Positions 49,995 to 61,400 of a stretch of 64,000 bases of DNA are shown here, piece by piece (the stretch's first letter is position 1; every line of letters starts with the position of its first letter). A model generated the notes under the pieces. It ran no database searches, was not told the DNA's origin, and was given only the letters and a program-made list of their open reading frames with translations. The position numbers and the translations under genes are program-made. Source of the stretch: a virus; the IMG/VR virus record IMGVR_UViG_3300008117_000113, positions 1-64,000 of that record. One strand, given 5' to 3'.

Positions 49995-51484
49995 TGGCAG
50001 AAGAAACCAGAACTGGTATAGGTTCACAAGGCAATAACCCTGGACCGTTTTTAGCAAAAGTAATTAGTCACCTTGATCCTACTTATATGGGATCTCTAGA
50101 AGTGCAACTACTGCATGAAGTTGGTAATGATCCAGGTTCAGAAGGTCAAACGTCAGTAGTAAAATACATGAGCCCGTTTATGGGTTCAACCAGCATTGAC
50201 TTTGTTGGTGAGGATGAAACATACGATAACGCACAAAAGTCTTATGGCATGTGGATGATCCCCCCTGATCCAGGATCTACAGTAGTTGTGTTTTTTATTG
50301 AAGGCGACCCACGTAAGGGTTTTTGGATAGGGTGTGTTCAAGATGAAAACATGAACTTTATGATGCCAGGTTTGGCAGCAACATCTTATAATATAGATGG
50401 TGATGAAGAACGTGTGCCAGTTGCAGAATATAATAAAACAGCAATTACGTCAGGGCATAATGACAGTACTAAAAATAGAAAAGCACAACATCCTTTTACA
50501 AAAGTTTTATCTGATCAAGGACTTCTAAAAGACGATATTAGGGGTATAACAACTTCCAGTGCCCGCAGAGAAACACCAAGTATGGTGTTTGGTATCAGCA
50601 CTCCAGGGCCAATTGATAAGAAAGGTCCCAAAGGATCCATTGGCAAATCTGAAGATGAGATTCCTGGAGCATTTGTTAGCCGACTTGGCGGCACTACGTT
50701 TGTCATGGATGACGGCGACGACAAATTCACACGCAAGACTCCAGCAAACGAAGGCCCGCCAGAATACGCAAGTCTTGAACAAGATGAGACTGACGGTGAT
50801 CCAGCAATACCTCACAATGAATTAGTTCGCATTAGAACAAGGACTGGACATCAAATTTTAATGCACAACAGCGAAGATTTGATTTACATTGGAAATGCTA
50901 GTGGAACAACTTGGATTGAACTAACCAGCAACGGTAAAATAGACATTTTTGCAACAGATAGTATAAGCATTAGAACCAAAGCAGACTTTAATTTTTATGC
51001 TGATAGAGATATTAATTTTGAAGCTAAACGCAATGTCAATATAAAAGCTGGAGTAGAAATGCAACTTGAATCTGGCACTAACTATAGCGTTATTGCAGGA
51101 ACCAATGGAAAAATTACGATTGGCGGCACAATGGACCTAAACGTTACTGGGGCATATAAAGAAACTGCTTCTCGTATAGATATGAATGGCCCAGCAGCAG
51201 CGAAAGCAGTTAGAATAAAAACACATAACTTGCCTGACGTCGCTACACCTGGTGCGGATATGACTGAAATGACGTCAATTATGCGAAGAGCCCCAACTGC
51301 TGAGCCTTACCCTCAGCATGAAAATTTAGATCCAACTAAAGTTACACCAGCTAAAACTAACAGAGATTCTGGAGGAAGAACTGGTGCAGGTGCTACAACT
51401 GATATGGGTTTTGCAGGCACAAAATATAAAGAGTACACTACAGTTACTGATACCTTTAGTAAAATACAAGGTGCTGAAGGGTAA
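49994..51484 (+). CDS. 5: Baseplate central spike protein gp5-like, without a lysozyme domain
   Basis: A 496-residue spike protein. Residues ~15-125 form an OB-fold of the gp5/VgrG type (FLAKVISHLDPTYMGSLEVQ, YGMWMIPPDPGSTVVVFFIE, GDPRKGFWIGCVQDE). From ~275 a triple-stranded beta-helix begins with LVRIRTRTGHQILMHNSEDL and continues with short regular strands (GKIDIFATDSISI, RDINFEAKRNVNIKAG). The segment between (~130-270) is hydrophilic and lacks the T4-lysozyme motifs found in T4 gp5, so it can pierce but probably not digest the wall. The C-terminal ~90 residues are flexible. Confidence 0.8.
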   Translation: MAEETRTGIGSQGNNPGPFLAKVISHLDPTYMGSLEVQLLHEVGNDPGSEGQTSVVKYMSPFMGSTSIDFVGEDETYDNAQKSYGMWMIPPDPGSTVVVFFIEGDPRKGFWIGCVQDENMNFMMPGLAATSYNIDGDEERVPVAEYNKTAITSGHNDSTKNRKAQHPFTKVLSDQGLLKDDIRGITTSSARRETPSMVFGISTPGPIDKKGPKGSIGKSEDEIPGAFVSRLGGTTFVMDDGDDKFTRKTPANEGPPEYASLEQDETDGDPAIPHNELVRIRTRTGHQILMHNSEDLIYIGNASGTTWIELTSNGKIDIFATDSISIRTKADFNFYADRDINFEAKRNVNIKAGVEMQLESGTNYSVIAGTNGKITIGGTMDLNVTGAYKETASRIDMNGPAAAKAVRIKTHNLPDVATPGADMTEMTSIMRRAPTAEPYPQHENLDPTKVTPAKTNRDSGGRTGAGATTDMGFAGTKYKEYTTVTDTFSKIQGAEG

Positions 51485-51492
51485 ATATTGAT

Positions 51493-51936
51493 ATGACATC
51501 AAGTTCACGTTTGTACGATAAAATAACGGTCCAAGGCAAAGACCCTAAACGTTCTGCGCCTATTCCAAGAACATATCGAGGATTTAGTACAATCAGCGCA
51601 GACAGTGAAAGTTATACACTGTTTGACTTGGCGTTAATCAAGCAAGATATTATTAACCATTTTCATATTCGCCAGGGCGAACGTTTAATGAATCCAGAAT
51701 TTGGCACAATCATATGGGACTTGCTTTTTGAGCCTTTAACTGAAGAACTAAAGGCCATCATTATTCAAAACGTGGAAACTATTATTAATTACGATCCACG
51801 AGTACGTGCAGAAAACGTTATTGTAACTACCTACGACAGCGGTTTACAAATTGAGTGTACACTGACTTACATGCCTTATAATATTTCAGAAACATTACAG
51901 TTTAAATTTGACCAAACAAACGGTCTTATTAATTAA
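51493..51936 (+). CDS. 25: Baseplate wedge protein gp25
   Basis: A 147-residue gp25-like protein, a conserved component of all contractile injection systems that nucleates the sheath at the baseplate. Marks are YTLFDLALIKQDIINHFHIR, QGERLMNPEFGTIIWDLLFE (the conserved R-x-x-x-x-PEFG-x-x-x-x-D-x-L-FEP element) and DPRV. Length matches T4 gp25 (132). The gene lies eight bases after gp5 and before gp6, as in T4. Confidence 0.93.
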   Translation: MTSSSRLYDKITVQGKDPKRSAPIPRTYRGFSTISADSESYTLFDLALIKQDIINHFHIRQGERLMNPEFGTIIWDLLFEPLTEELKAIIIQNVETIINYDPRVRAENVIVTTYDSGLQIECTLTYMPYNISETLQFKFDQTNGLIN

Positions 51937-51956
51937 AACCCCATAAAATAAAAACC

Positions 51957-51964
51957 GCTAAATA
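51957..51964 (+). promoter_or_regulatory. Late-promoter-like box GCTAAATA for gp6
   Basis: Keeps the TAAATA core, with a predicted start near 51970 and AGGAAG before the gp6 ATG. It lies in the 49-bp gap after gp25 and is flanked by CCGCT and AGCGG, which could pair around it in the longer read-through transcript. Confidence 0.45.
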
Positions 51965-51985
51965 TACTTGATATAGGAAGCGGAT

Positions 51986-54900
51986 ATGTCCTCAACTGAT
52001 AGACAAAATAGATTACTAGTAGCAGAAGATTGGAAGCGGGTATACCAGAGCTTCCGAAATGCAGACTTCCAAAGTTACGACTTTGAGAATCTGCGCCGAG
52101 TAATGATTAATTACTTGCGCGAAAATTACCCAGAAGATTATAACGATTATATTGAGTCAAGCGAATATCTTGCTTTAATTGATATGATTGCCTTCTTAGG
52201 GCAAAGCATAGCTTTCCGAGTTGATTTAAATGCTCGAGAAAACTTTTTAGAACTTGCAGAACGTCGAGAAAGCGTATTAAGGCTTGCAAGGCTTTTAAGT
52301 TATAATGCCAAGAGAAACATTCCCGCCAGCGGACTCCTTAAATTCCAAAGCGTAAGCACAACTCAAACAGTCATTGACAGCAATGGTAGAAATCTTGCTG
52401 GGCAAGTTGTTGTGTGGAATGATCCAGCAAATACAAACTGGTATGATCAATTTATTAAAGTAATAAATTCTGCAACTCCTGCATCTAGCCAGTTTGGCAC
52501 CCCAGATGATAAATCAATCGTCTACGGGATTCCAACAGAACAGTATCGATTTCAAACTTATAGTGCTGGCGTACCAGTTTTTGGATTTACAAAAACAGTT
52601 GATGGCAGAAATATGAATTTTGAAATTGTTAGTACAATTATTGATTCAGGAACTACAATCATTGAGGATGCCCCTCAAGCTGGAAAGACACTATCTTTCC
52701 TATATCGAGATGATGGTAAAGGATCAGCAAGTCCAACGTCTGGGTTTTTCTTACATTTCAAACAAGGTAATCTAAACACTGGAACATTTACTATCACGCA
52801 ACCTAGTACTAATGAAATCATTGACATTGATGCAACTAATGTAAATGACAGTGATGTGTGGTTATACAAGTTAGGTTCAACTGGTGTTGAAAGCGAGCTA
52901 TGGGCAAAGGTTCCTAGTTTTGAAGGCAACAATGTTATCTATAACAGTTTGAATAAAAATATCCGTAATATTTACGGAGTAGTTACTCGCAATAATGATA
53001 GAGTAAGTTTAACATTTAGTGATGGAACATTTGGAACATTACCCCTTGGCACCTTTAGAACTTATTATAGGATTAGTAACGGATTACAATATACAATAAA
53101 TCCTAAAGATATTAGGAACGTTAGCATTGATATTCCATATATTTCAAATGTAGGACAAGCAGAAGTATTAACAATTACACTTGCACTACAAAGTTCTATT
53201 ACAAATAGCTCTGCGACTGAATCAAATGCTAGCATTAAACAAAATGCGCCAGCAACATACTATACACAAAATCGTATGATTACTGGCGAGGACTATAATA
53301 TTAGCCCTCTTAGCGTCAGTCAAGAAGTAGTTAAAATTAAAGCGGTTAATCGTACATCAAGCGGCATTAGTCGATATTTTGATTTAGTTGACCCAACTGG
53401 AAAATATTCAAGTACAAACTTATTTGGCGATGACGGGATTGTATACAAAGAATTGTTTGATGATAGTTTTAGATTTAGCTACTCATCAAGAACAGACATT
53501 GAAGCAATAATTTATAATCAAATTATTGACGTTCTTTCAGAAACTTCTTTACGTAATTTTTATTATTCAAACTTTAGTAAAATTGCTACAGACAGTTTAA
53601 GTATTTCGTGGTTCCAGAAAACATCTGACACCAGTGAAAGTACTGGCTATGTTGGCGATACAGTTGATTCAGAGCCCTATCGAACTGGTGTTTTTGCAGC
53701 AACTGATTTGCAATATTTTGAACCAGGGGCATTAGTTAAGTTTGTAGCTCCAGCAGGAACTTATTTTTTAAAATCTGAAAACAATAAGATAGTGTATGGT
53801 GACGCTACAGTGCCTAACTCTTCAACTGTGCTATGGGCCAAAGTTGTTGGCGTTATTGGCGACGGGACCAATAACGGTACTGGTGTATTATCTGATGGTT
53901 CTGGACCAGTGACTCTCAATGTAAATATTCCGCAAACTGCAATTGTTTCTCAAATTATTCCTAAATGGCGCACCACTATTGATGCTAACACTATTAGCTC
54001 AATGATAGAATTAATTTATGCTAACAAGCCTTTTGGGTTAAGATATGATACAATTTCAAAAACTTGGAAAATTGTATTTGAAGGAAATTTAAATATTAAA
54101 GATGAATTTAGTTTGGGCAAACAAGGCAATAATACCAATCAACAATTAGATTCAAGTTGGTTGCTATTGTTTACTACTGACACTGAATTTTATACAGTAA
54201 AAAGTAGACGACTACGTTACATATTTGAAAGTAAACAACAAATTAGATTTTATTATGATTCTTCAAATAAAATATTTGACAGTAGATCTAATTCAATCGT
54301 CAAAGACAAAATTAAAGTATTGAATGTCAATACTAAACCAGATGTTACATCAGCATTTACATACGACTTAGTATGGGAAATTAACAAAGAATTTGTTGGT
54401 CTTGATGGCTACGTTGATACTAAGAAAATTGAACTATCATTTAGTGACAGCAATGACGATGGAATTGTTGACGACCCAGAGTTGTTTGAAGTGATTGTAG
54501 ATACAGCAACATCGCCACTGACAAAATACATAGTTTTAGAAAGATACGATATTGCAGCTGGACAACAAGATTATAGATATATCAGCAATGATTCTGATCT
54601 TGTGTTAATTTTAACTACTGAGGGAACCGTAGGATCATTTGCTCCGTATGTTAACGGTCAATATTTTTATTTTATTGACACTAGAACAGTTAAAAAATTA
54701 GACAAAGTAGTTGGAAAGTTAACACCGTCATTGGATTATAAAGTTTTTTCTGGTCGAGACGGTTTAAAATTCCAGTACGTGCATAGTGCAGATTATGAAA
54801 CACGTATTGATCCAGGACTGAGCAACATCGTTGACTTGTTTATCCTAACAAGAGAATATGATACAAAATTTAGACAATGGGTTTTAGGAAATCTAACTAC

Positions 54901-55441
54901 AGAACCACTACCATCCAGTACTGACCAGTTATCACTGTCGTTATCCCCGTCTTTAAACACAATTAAATCAATTAGTGATGAGATTGTTTATCACCCAGTG
55001 AGGTATAAAGTGTTATTTGGATCTAAAGCATCTGCTGATGTTAGAGCAGCATTTAAAATTATTAAAAATGCAGAGCAAACAATTAGTGATAACGAAATTA
55101 AAGCCAACGTATTAACAGCAATTAATGAATTTTTTGCTTTAGAAAATTGGGACTTTGGTGATAGTTTTTACTTCTCTGAATTATCAGCGTATGTCATGAA
55201 TCGAACTTCTCCGTATCTAGTAAATTTTGTCATTGTTCCTAGACAAACAAATTTAAGTTTTGGTAGCTTGTTTGAAATTAAATCAGAAAGTGACCAACTC
55301 TTTATTAACGGAGCAACAACTGACGATATTGAAATTATTTCAGGCATAACGTCGAGTGTCATTTCAGCTTCAGGAAATCTTGCATCTAGCTCAAATGTTA
55401 CATCACAACAAACTATTACAAGTAAAAGCGGGAGTTATTAA
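51986..55441 (+). CDS. 6: Baseplate wedge protein gp6
   Basis: A 1151-residue wedge protein of the T4 gp6 / phage J family, which forms the inner ring of the baseplate. The N-terminus shows the conserved block DFQSYDFENLRRVMINYLRE, then YPEDYNDYIESSEYLALIDM and ARENFLELAERRESVLRLAR. The middle (~430) holds MITGEDYNISPLSVSQEVVK, and the C-terminal ~150 residues (IKANVLTAINEFFALENWDF, GDSFYFSELSAYVMN) match the gpJ-like domain. T4 gp6 is 660 residues; the extra ~490 are beta-rich insertions in the middle. The stop overlaps the next gene (TAATG). Confidence 0.93.
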   Translation: MSSTDRQNRLLVAEDWKRVYQSFRNADFQSYDFENLRRVMINYLRENYPEDYNDYIESSEYLALIDMIAFLGQSIAFRVDLNARENFLELAERRESVLRLARLLSYNAKRNIPASGLLKFQSVSTTQTVIDSNGRNLAGQVVVWNDPANTNWYDQFIKVINSATPASSQFGTPDDKSIVYGIPTEQYRFQTYSAGVPVFGFTKTVDGRNMNFEIVSTIIDSGTTIIEDAPQAGKTLSFLYRDDGKGSASPTSGFFLHFKQGNLNTGTFTITQPSTNEIIDIDATNVNDSDVWLYKLGSTGVESELWAKVPSFEGNNVIYNSLNKNIRNIYGVVTRNNDRVSLTFSDGTFGTLPLGTFRTYYRISNGLQYTINPKDIRNVSIDIPYISNVGQAEVLTITLALQSSITNSSATESNASIKQNAPATYYTQNRMITGEDYNISPLSVSQEVVKIKAVNRTSSGISRYFDLVDPTGKYSSTNLFGDDGIVYKELFDDSFRFSYSSRTDIEAIIYNQIIDVLSETSLRNFYYSNFSKIATDSLSISWFQKTSDTSESTGYVGDTVDSEPYRTGVFAATDLQYFEPGALVKFVAPAGTYFLKSENNKIVYGDATVPNSSTVLWAKVVGVIGDGTNNGTGVLSDGSGPVTLNVNIPQTAIVSQIIPKWRTTIDANTISSMIELIYANKPFGLRYDTISKTWKIVFEGNLNIKDEFSLGKQGNNTNQQLDSSWLLLFTTDTEFYTVKSRRLRYIFESKQQIRFYYDSSNKIFDSRSNSIVKDKIKVLNVNTKPDVTSAFTYDLVWEINKEFVGLDGYVDTKKIELSFSDSNDDGIVDDPELFEVIVDTATSPLTKYIVLERYDIAAGQQDYRYISNDSDLVLILTTEGTVGSFAPYVNGQYFYFIDTRTVKKLDKVVGKLTPSLDYKVFSGRDGLKFQYVHSADYETRIDPGLSNIVDLFILTREYDTKFRQWVLGNLTTEPLPSSTDQLSLSLSPSLNTIKSISDEIVYHPVRYKVLFGSKASADVRAAFKIIKNAEQTISDNEIKANVLTAINEFFALENWDFGDSFYFSELSAYVMNRTSPYLVNFVIVPRQTNLSFGSLFEIKSESDQLFINGATTDDIEIISGITSSVISASGNLASSSNVTSQQTITSKSGSY

Positions 55442-58400
55442 TGGCTGAACAACAAAACGAATACGGACTTCCTATTGGCAAGGGCGAAAAACGCCGCACT
55501 GCAAAATTGTTGCCAAGATTTTATAGAACAGAATCTAACAAGAAGTTTATTCAAGCCACCATTGATCAGTTAACACAGTCTGGTACAGTAAAAAAGTTAA
55601 ACGGTTTTATTGGCAGACAAAATGCCAAAGCTGTTACAACTAATGATGTTTTTATTGAAGAACCAACGTTAGACAGACAGCACTATCAACTAGAGCCTGC
55701 GGCAGTAGTTAAAGATACACTGGGAAATATTACATTTTTTAAAGATTATATTGACTATGTCAATACTGTTGATGTATTGGGCGGCATAACTAAAAACCAT
55801 CAAAAATTAAATAAACAAGAATTTTATTCTTGGAATCCACATATAAATTGGGATAAATTTGTCAACTTCCAACAATATTATTGGATGCCATATGGCCCAG
55901 CAGTTATTAAAGTACTTGGCCAACAACAACAAGTTACAAGCACGTACACTGTGCAACTATCTGACGAAGGAGACAACAGGGCATACTTGTTCACACCAGA
56001 TGCGTTGACTAGAAATCCCACGTTAACTTTGTATAGAGGTCAAACATATAAATTTGAAATCACTGCCCCTGGAGAACCTTTTAGTATTAAGACTCAGCGC
56101 CAAGCAGGTGAGTTGTATAGATATACAGATGGTGTTGATTTGTCTGAGGTTGAATCTGGAACAATTACATTTACAGTTCCAGTAGATGCTCCCAATGTTC
56201 TATATTATGTCAGTGAAAACTCGCCAGATACCGGCGGTGTTTGGGAAATATACGACATTGATGAAAATACTGTAATTGACGTTGCATCTGAAATCATAGG
56301 TAAAAAAACGTACACGTTATCAACTGGTGTCGAATTAAGCAACGGTATGAAATTGACTTTTGGTGGAAACGTAAGTCCTGCATTATATACAACTGGGTCT
56401 TTTTATGTAGAAGGTGTAGGTGAACAAATAAAATTAGTTCCAGAATCTAAATTAGAAATTGTATCTGCATATTCAGCAGCGAGTCAAGTTTTATTTGATG
56501 ATGCTGGTTTTGATTCAATGCCATTCAGCGATGCAACATCATTTGCTGGACAGAAAGATTACATTACAATTAACCGTTCAAATTCTGACGGAAACCCTTG
56601 GAGCAGATATAATCGTTGGTTCCATCAAGATGTTATATCTAAAAGCGCAGAAGCTGCTGGGATACCAATTGAACTAGATCAAACTAGACGTGCAACACGA
56701 CCAATTATTGAATTTGAATCAAATCTTAAATTGTTCAACTTTGGCTACGCATCTAAGAATGATGTTGATTTAATTGACACATTCACAACAGATGTATTTT
56801 CGACAATTGAAGGATCTTTGGGATACAACGTTGATAACGTTCCGTTAGCCCAAGGGCAGAGAATCTTATTCACAGCAGATTCTGATTCATTAGTCAACAA
56901 CAAGATTTTTAAAGTGACATTTATCACAGTTACACCTGTGGGTGGTGCTGGACCAGTTAGACAAATTCACCTAGTTGACGAGTCTGATACAGACGCCCTA
57001 TATGGCGAATCTGTTGTTATTAGAAGTGGTAGATTAAATCAAGGAAAAATGTATTGGTTTAACGGAAGCACATGGAAATTATCACAACAAAAAACAACAG
57101 TTAATCAAAAGCCATTATTTGATTTGTTTGACAGTGACGGCGTATCTATTTCTAATAATACAACCTATCCAGGGTCTACATTTTCAGGTAACACTATCTT
57201 TTCATATAAAGAAGGTTCAGGTGTTACTGATGCAGTATTAGGAATTCCGTTGTCCTATAGGAATATTAGTAACATTGGTGATATTGTTTTTACCTTTGAT
57301 TTATTACAAAATACATTTTCCTACAAAGACGGTGTTGATGTTGTAACAAAGAATACTGATTCTGCTTTCCTTAAAATCATTACGGGATTAGATGCTGGAG
57401 AATATGTTAACGGTTGGATCACCAATCAATTAGAGAATACCCAGCCCATTGTTAGAATATTTAAAAATAGCGGGCTTACCAACAACTTCCCAATTGATGT
57501 TTATGATGACATTGGAAATCTAAGTGATTTAGAAGTGAGAGTGTATGTTAACGGTAAAAGGATTGACAAATCTTTCTGGTCAATCGTTGATGCAGTACGA
57601 TATAAAAAAGTCGTAATAAATTCAAATCTTATTAACATTACGTCTGACGATGTAATTACTTTACGTTGCTTCTCATCACAAGATAAAAATGCTAACGGTC
57701 ATTATGAATTGCCAATAAACTTTCAAAATAACCCGCTAAACAACAACGTTAATACTTTTACATTAGGAGAAGTTATTGACCACGTTGATTCAATTGTTGA
57801 TAATCTTCCAACGTTTAATGGAACATATCCGGGTAATAATAATCTTAGAGATCAAGGATTCTTATCTACATTTGGAACAAAATTTGTACAGCATAGTGGA
57901 CCAGTTAACTTTGGATTATATCATTTAACATCAAAAAATTCTAATATTGTTAAAGCATTGAATCAAACCAGAGACGATTATGGTAGATTCAAAAGAAATT
58001 TTATTAGTGTTGCAACAAGTATTTCAGATGACTTGCCTACTAAAGAAATCGTTGATAAAATTATTTTAGAAATTAATAAAGATAAACCAAAAACGTTTCC
58101 ATATTATTTTAGTGATATGGCAGGAACTGGCGCTGCAACTAAAAATGATTATAAAGTTGTTGATTTTAGAATTAAAACATATCCATTGTCTTCAGCATTT
58201 TCGTTAAACACATTATCAAATAAAGCAGTTAACATTTATGTAAACGGCGTTCAATTGATTTACTCAAAAGATTACTCTTTTGATGACACTGGATTTGTTA
58301 TTATATCAGATACTTATAATTTAGTAGACAATGATATAATTACCATTTATGAGTATGAAAGTACGGATGGTTGCTTTATTCCACCAACGCCAACATCTTT

Positions 58401-61400
58401 TGGAATCTGGCCTAAATTTGAACCTAAAAAATATTTAGATACAACCTTAGTAACACCACAATATGTTATTCAAGGGCATGACGGTAGTATTGTTGTTGCA
58501 TACAACGACTATAGGGATAACTTAATTTTAGAAATAGAAAAACGCATTTTTAATAATATTAAAGTTGCATATGACTCAACTATTTTTGATATATTTGATT
58601 TTATTCCAGGTTACAATAGAAGAACAGATTACAGCTTACAAGAATTTAATAAAGTATTAGCCCCTAGTTTTTATCAGTGGGCAACGCTAGTTGACGGTGA
58701 TTTTACTAAACCAATAAGCTATACTAATAGTAATCCATTTACATACAATTATTCAAAGAACACATCTCCTGATGGGACTGCATTGCCTGGATACTGGAGA
58801 GGAATATACAAACATATATTTGACACTGACCGAATTCATTTGTGTCCTTGGGAGTCTTTAGGGTTTAACATTGAACCAACTTGGTGGCAAGATGTATATG
58901 GACCAGCACCATATACAAGTGATAATTTAATATTATGGAATGACTTAAAAGATGGTATTACTAGAGAACCTGGTAAGCCGCTAACAAGAAATATTAAGTT
59001 TTCAAGACCTACATTGGCAATTATGCCGCCTGTTGATGAAATGGGCGAATTACTAGACCCAATAGCAGCAAATATTGTTCAAGGTGACATTAAACCTCAA
59101 ATGTCAGATGCTTTCAAATTTGGAGATTACAGTCCAATTGAATCAGCATGGAGAAGAAGTTCGTTCTTCCCATTTAGTTTTGTGCTAGCATCAGTTTTAA
59201 TGCAACCAAATAATACATTGGGTTTATGTATAGACAGAAGTAGAATTATTCGAAACAATACTGGCCAGTTAATTTATAAAGACACTGGATTAAGATTAAG
59301 ATTAACAGATTTAACTTTACCATCAACTACATCTGATAGTGAACGTGTGTTAACTGCCGGCTTAGTAAATTATATTGTTGACTATATTCTTAGTGATAAT
59401 TTAAAATCATTATCACAATATAAGGTTGATTTGACAACTATGACAAACTATCTAAGTCATAGATTAGGTGGGTTCACCAGCAAAGAAAAGTTTAAATTAA
59501 TTTTAGATAGTAAAAGTCCAACGGCAAATGCAGGAGTATTTGTTCCTCAAGAAAACTATACAATCTTTTTAAATACTTCCAGTCCAGTTAAAAAGCTAAC
59601 ATACAGCGGTGTAATTGTCACTAAGATTTTAACATCAACGGGTGAAGGATATGAGGTAAAAGGGTACAATCAAAAGACACCGTTCTTCTATTATTATCCG
59701 TGGACACAAACTGGTAATGTTATTAATGTTGGCGGTATTAGTGAATCTTACATTGAGTGGGTGCCTGGCCAACAATATATTGTTGGAAACGTTGTTCGAT
59801 ACAATAATGCTTATTACAGAGCCACACAAAATCATACATCTCAAGATAATTTTAGTTCTACTGAATTTCAAAAATTAGCCAAGTTACCTATCATTGGTGG
59901 ACGAGACGCATCCCTAAGAAAATTGTGGGATAGAACTCCAACGATTGTTAATTACGGAACTGTGTATGATACAGTTCAAGAAGTAGTTGATTTTTTACAA
60001 GGTTATGGTGAATATTTAAAAGATCAAGGATTTGTTTTTGACGATTATAATACAAATTTAAAATCTGTAGCCTCATGGGAAACTTCTGTTAAAGAATTTA
60101 TGTTCTGGACAACTCAGAACTGGAGTGCTGGAGAAGATAAGTTTGTTGACTGGTTACCTAATAGGACTTACAAAGCTGGCGTTATTGTAAAATACAACGG
60201 TGATTACTTCTCTTCTAAAATTGATCATACAACTAGTACAATATTTCAAACAGAATTGTACAATAAATTAGCCAGTTTATCTCAAGATGGTGCTAGTGTT
60301 ATTGCACTGAGCCCTTCCGCACTTGGTTTATCAATGAGATTAACTTATGCTGTGATTGATGATATTAGAGATCAGTTTAATGAATATGAAATCTTAAAAG
60401 CAGATGGCGCAAAATTTGATCAAAACTTTTTAAACCACACTCGAGAAGATAACGAATTTTCTTTTAGCCCACGTATTGATGGAATAGGAATTTATGGTGC
60501 GGGCTTTTATCTAGTACAAAAAGAACATGTACTAATTATTGATAATACAACACAGTTTAATGATACAATTTACAATTTAGAAGCTGGATATAAACAAGAT
60601 AGGATTAAAGTTTCTGGTTATCGTACAGTTGGTTGGTATGGCGGATTTGATATTCCTGGATTTGTATTTGATCAAGCTGATATTACAGAATGGAATTCTT
60701 GGACTGATTACAATCTAGGCGATATAGTAAAATATAAAGAATTTTATTATAGTGCAGAAAACTTCCTTCCAGGAGTTGAAACATTTAATCCTAGCAGCTG
60801 GATTAGATTAGAAAACAAACCAACTTCTGCGCTACTTCCCAACTGGGATTATAAGGCAGAGCAGTTTACTGACTTTTATGATTTAGAATCTGATAATTTT
60901 GATGCCGGGCAACAGCGTGTTGCTCAACACTTAGTTGGATATCAAAAAAGACAATACTTAGAAAACATTATTAAAAATGATGTAAGCGAATATAAATTTT
61001 ATCAAGGTATGATTCCTGAAAAAGGTTCTGCTAACTCATTGAATAAATTATTTGATGTACTAAGTGCTGAAGGCCAAGAAAGTATTGATTTTAATGAAGA
61101 ATGGGCTGTACGTGTTGGACAATACGGCGGTTCAGAAGCATTTGACGAAATTGAAATTTCTTTAGATGAGTCACTATTTAAAACTAATCCACAAGCATTT
61201 GAATTAACAAACAGCATTGATCCTTCTGTAGTGGATTTTGTAATTCGTCAGACGCCAAATGATTTATATTTAAAACCGTCTGGATATAACAACAACCCTT
61301 GGCCGTCAATAACAAATTATAAGCCGTATCTAAGAACTCCTGGCCACGTTAGATATGATCAAGTTGCACTTAACGTTGACTCGTTGACTGACATTGTATC

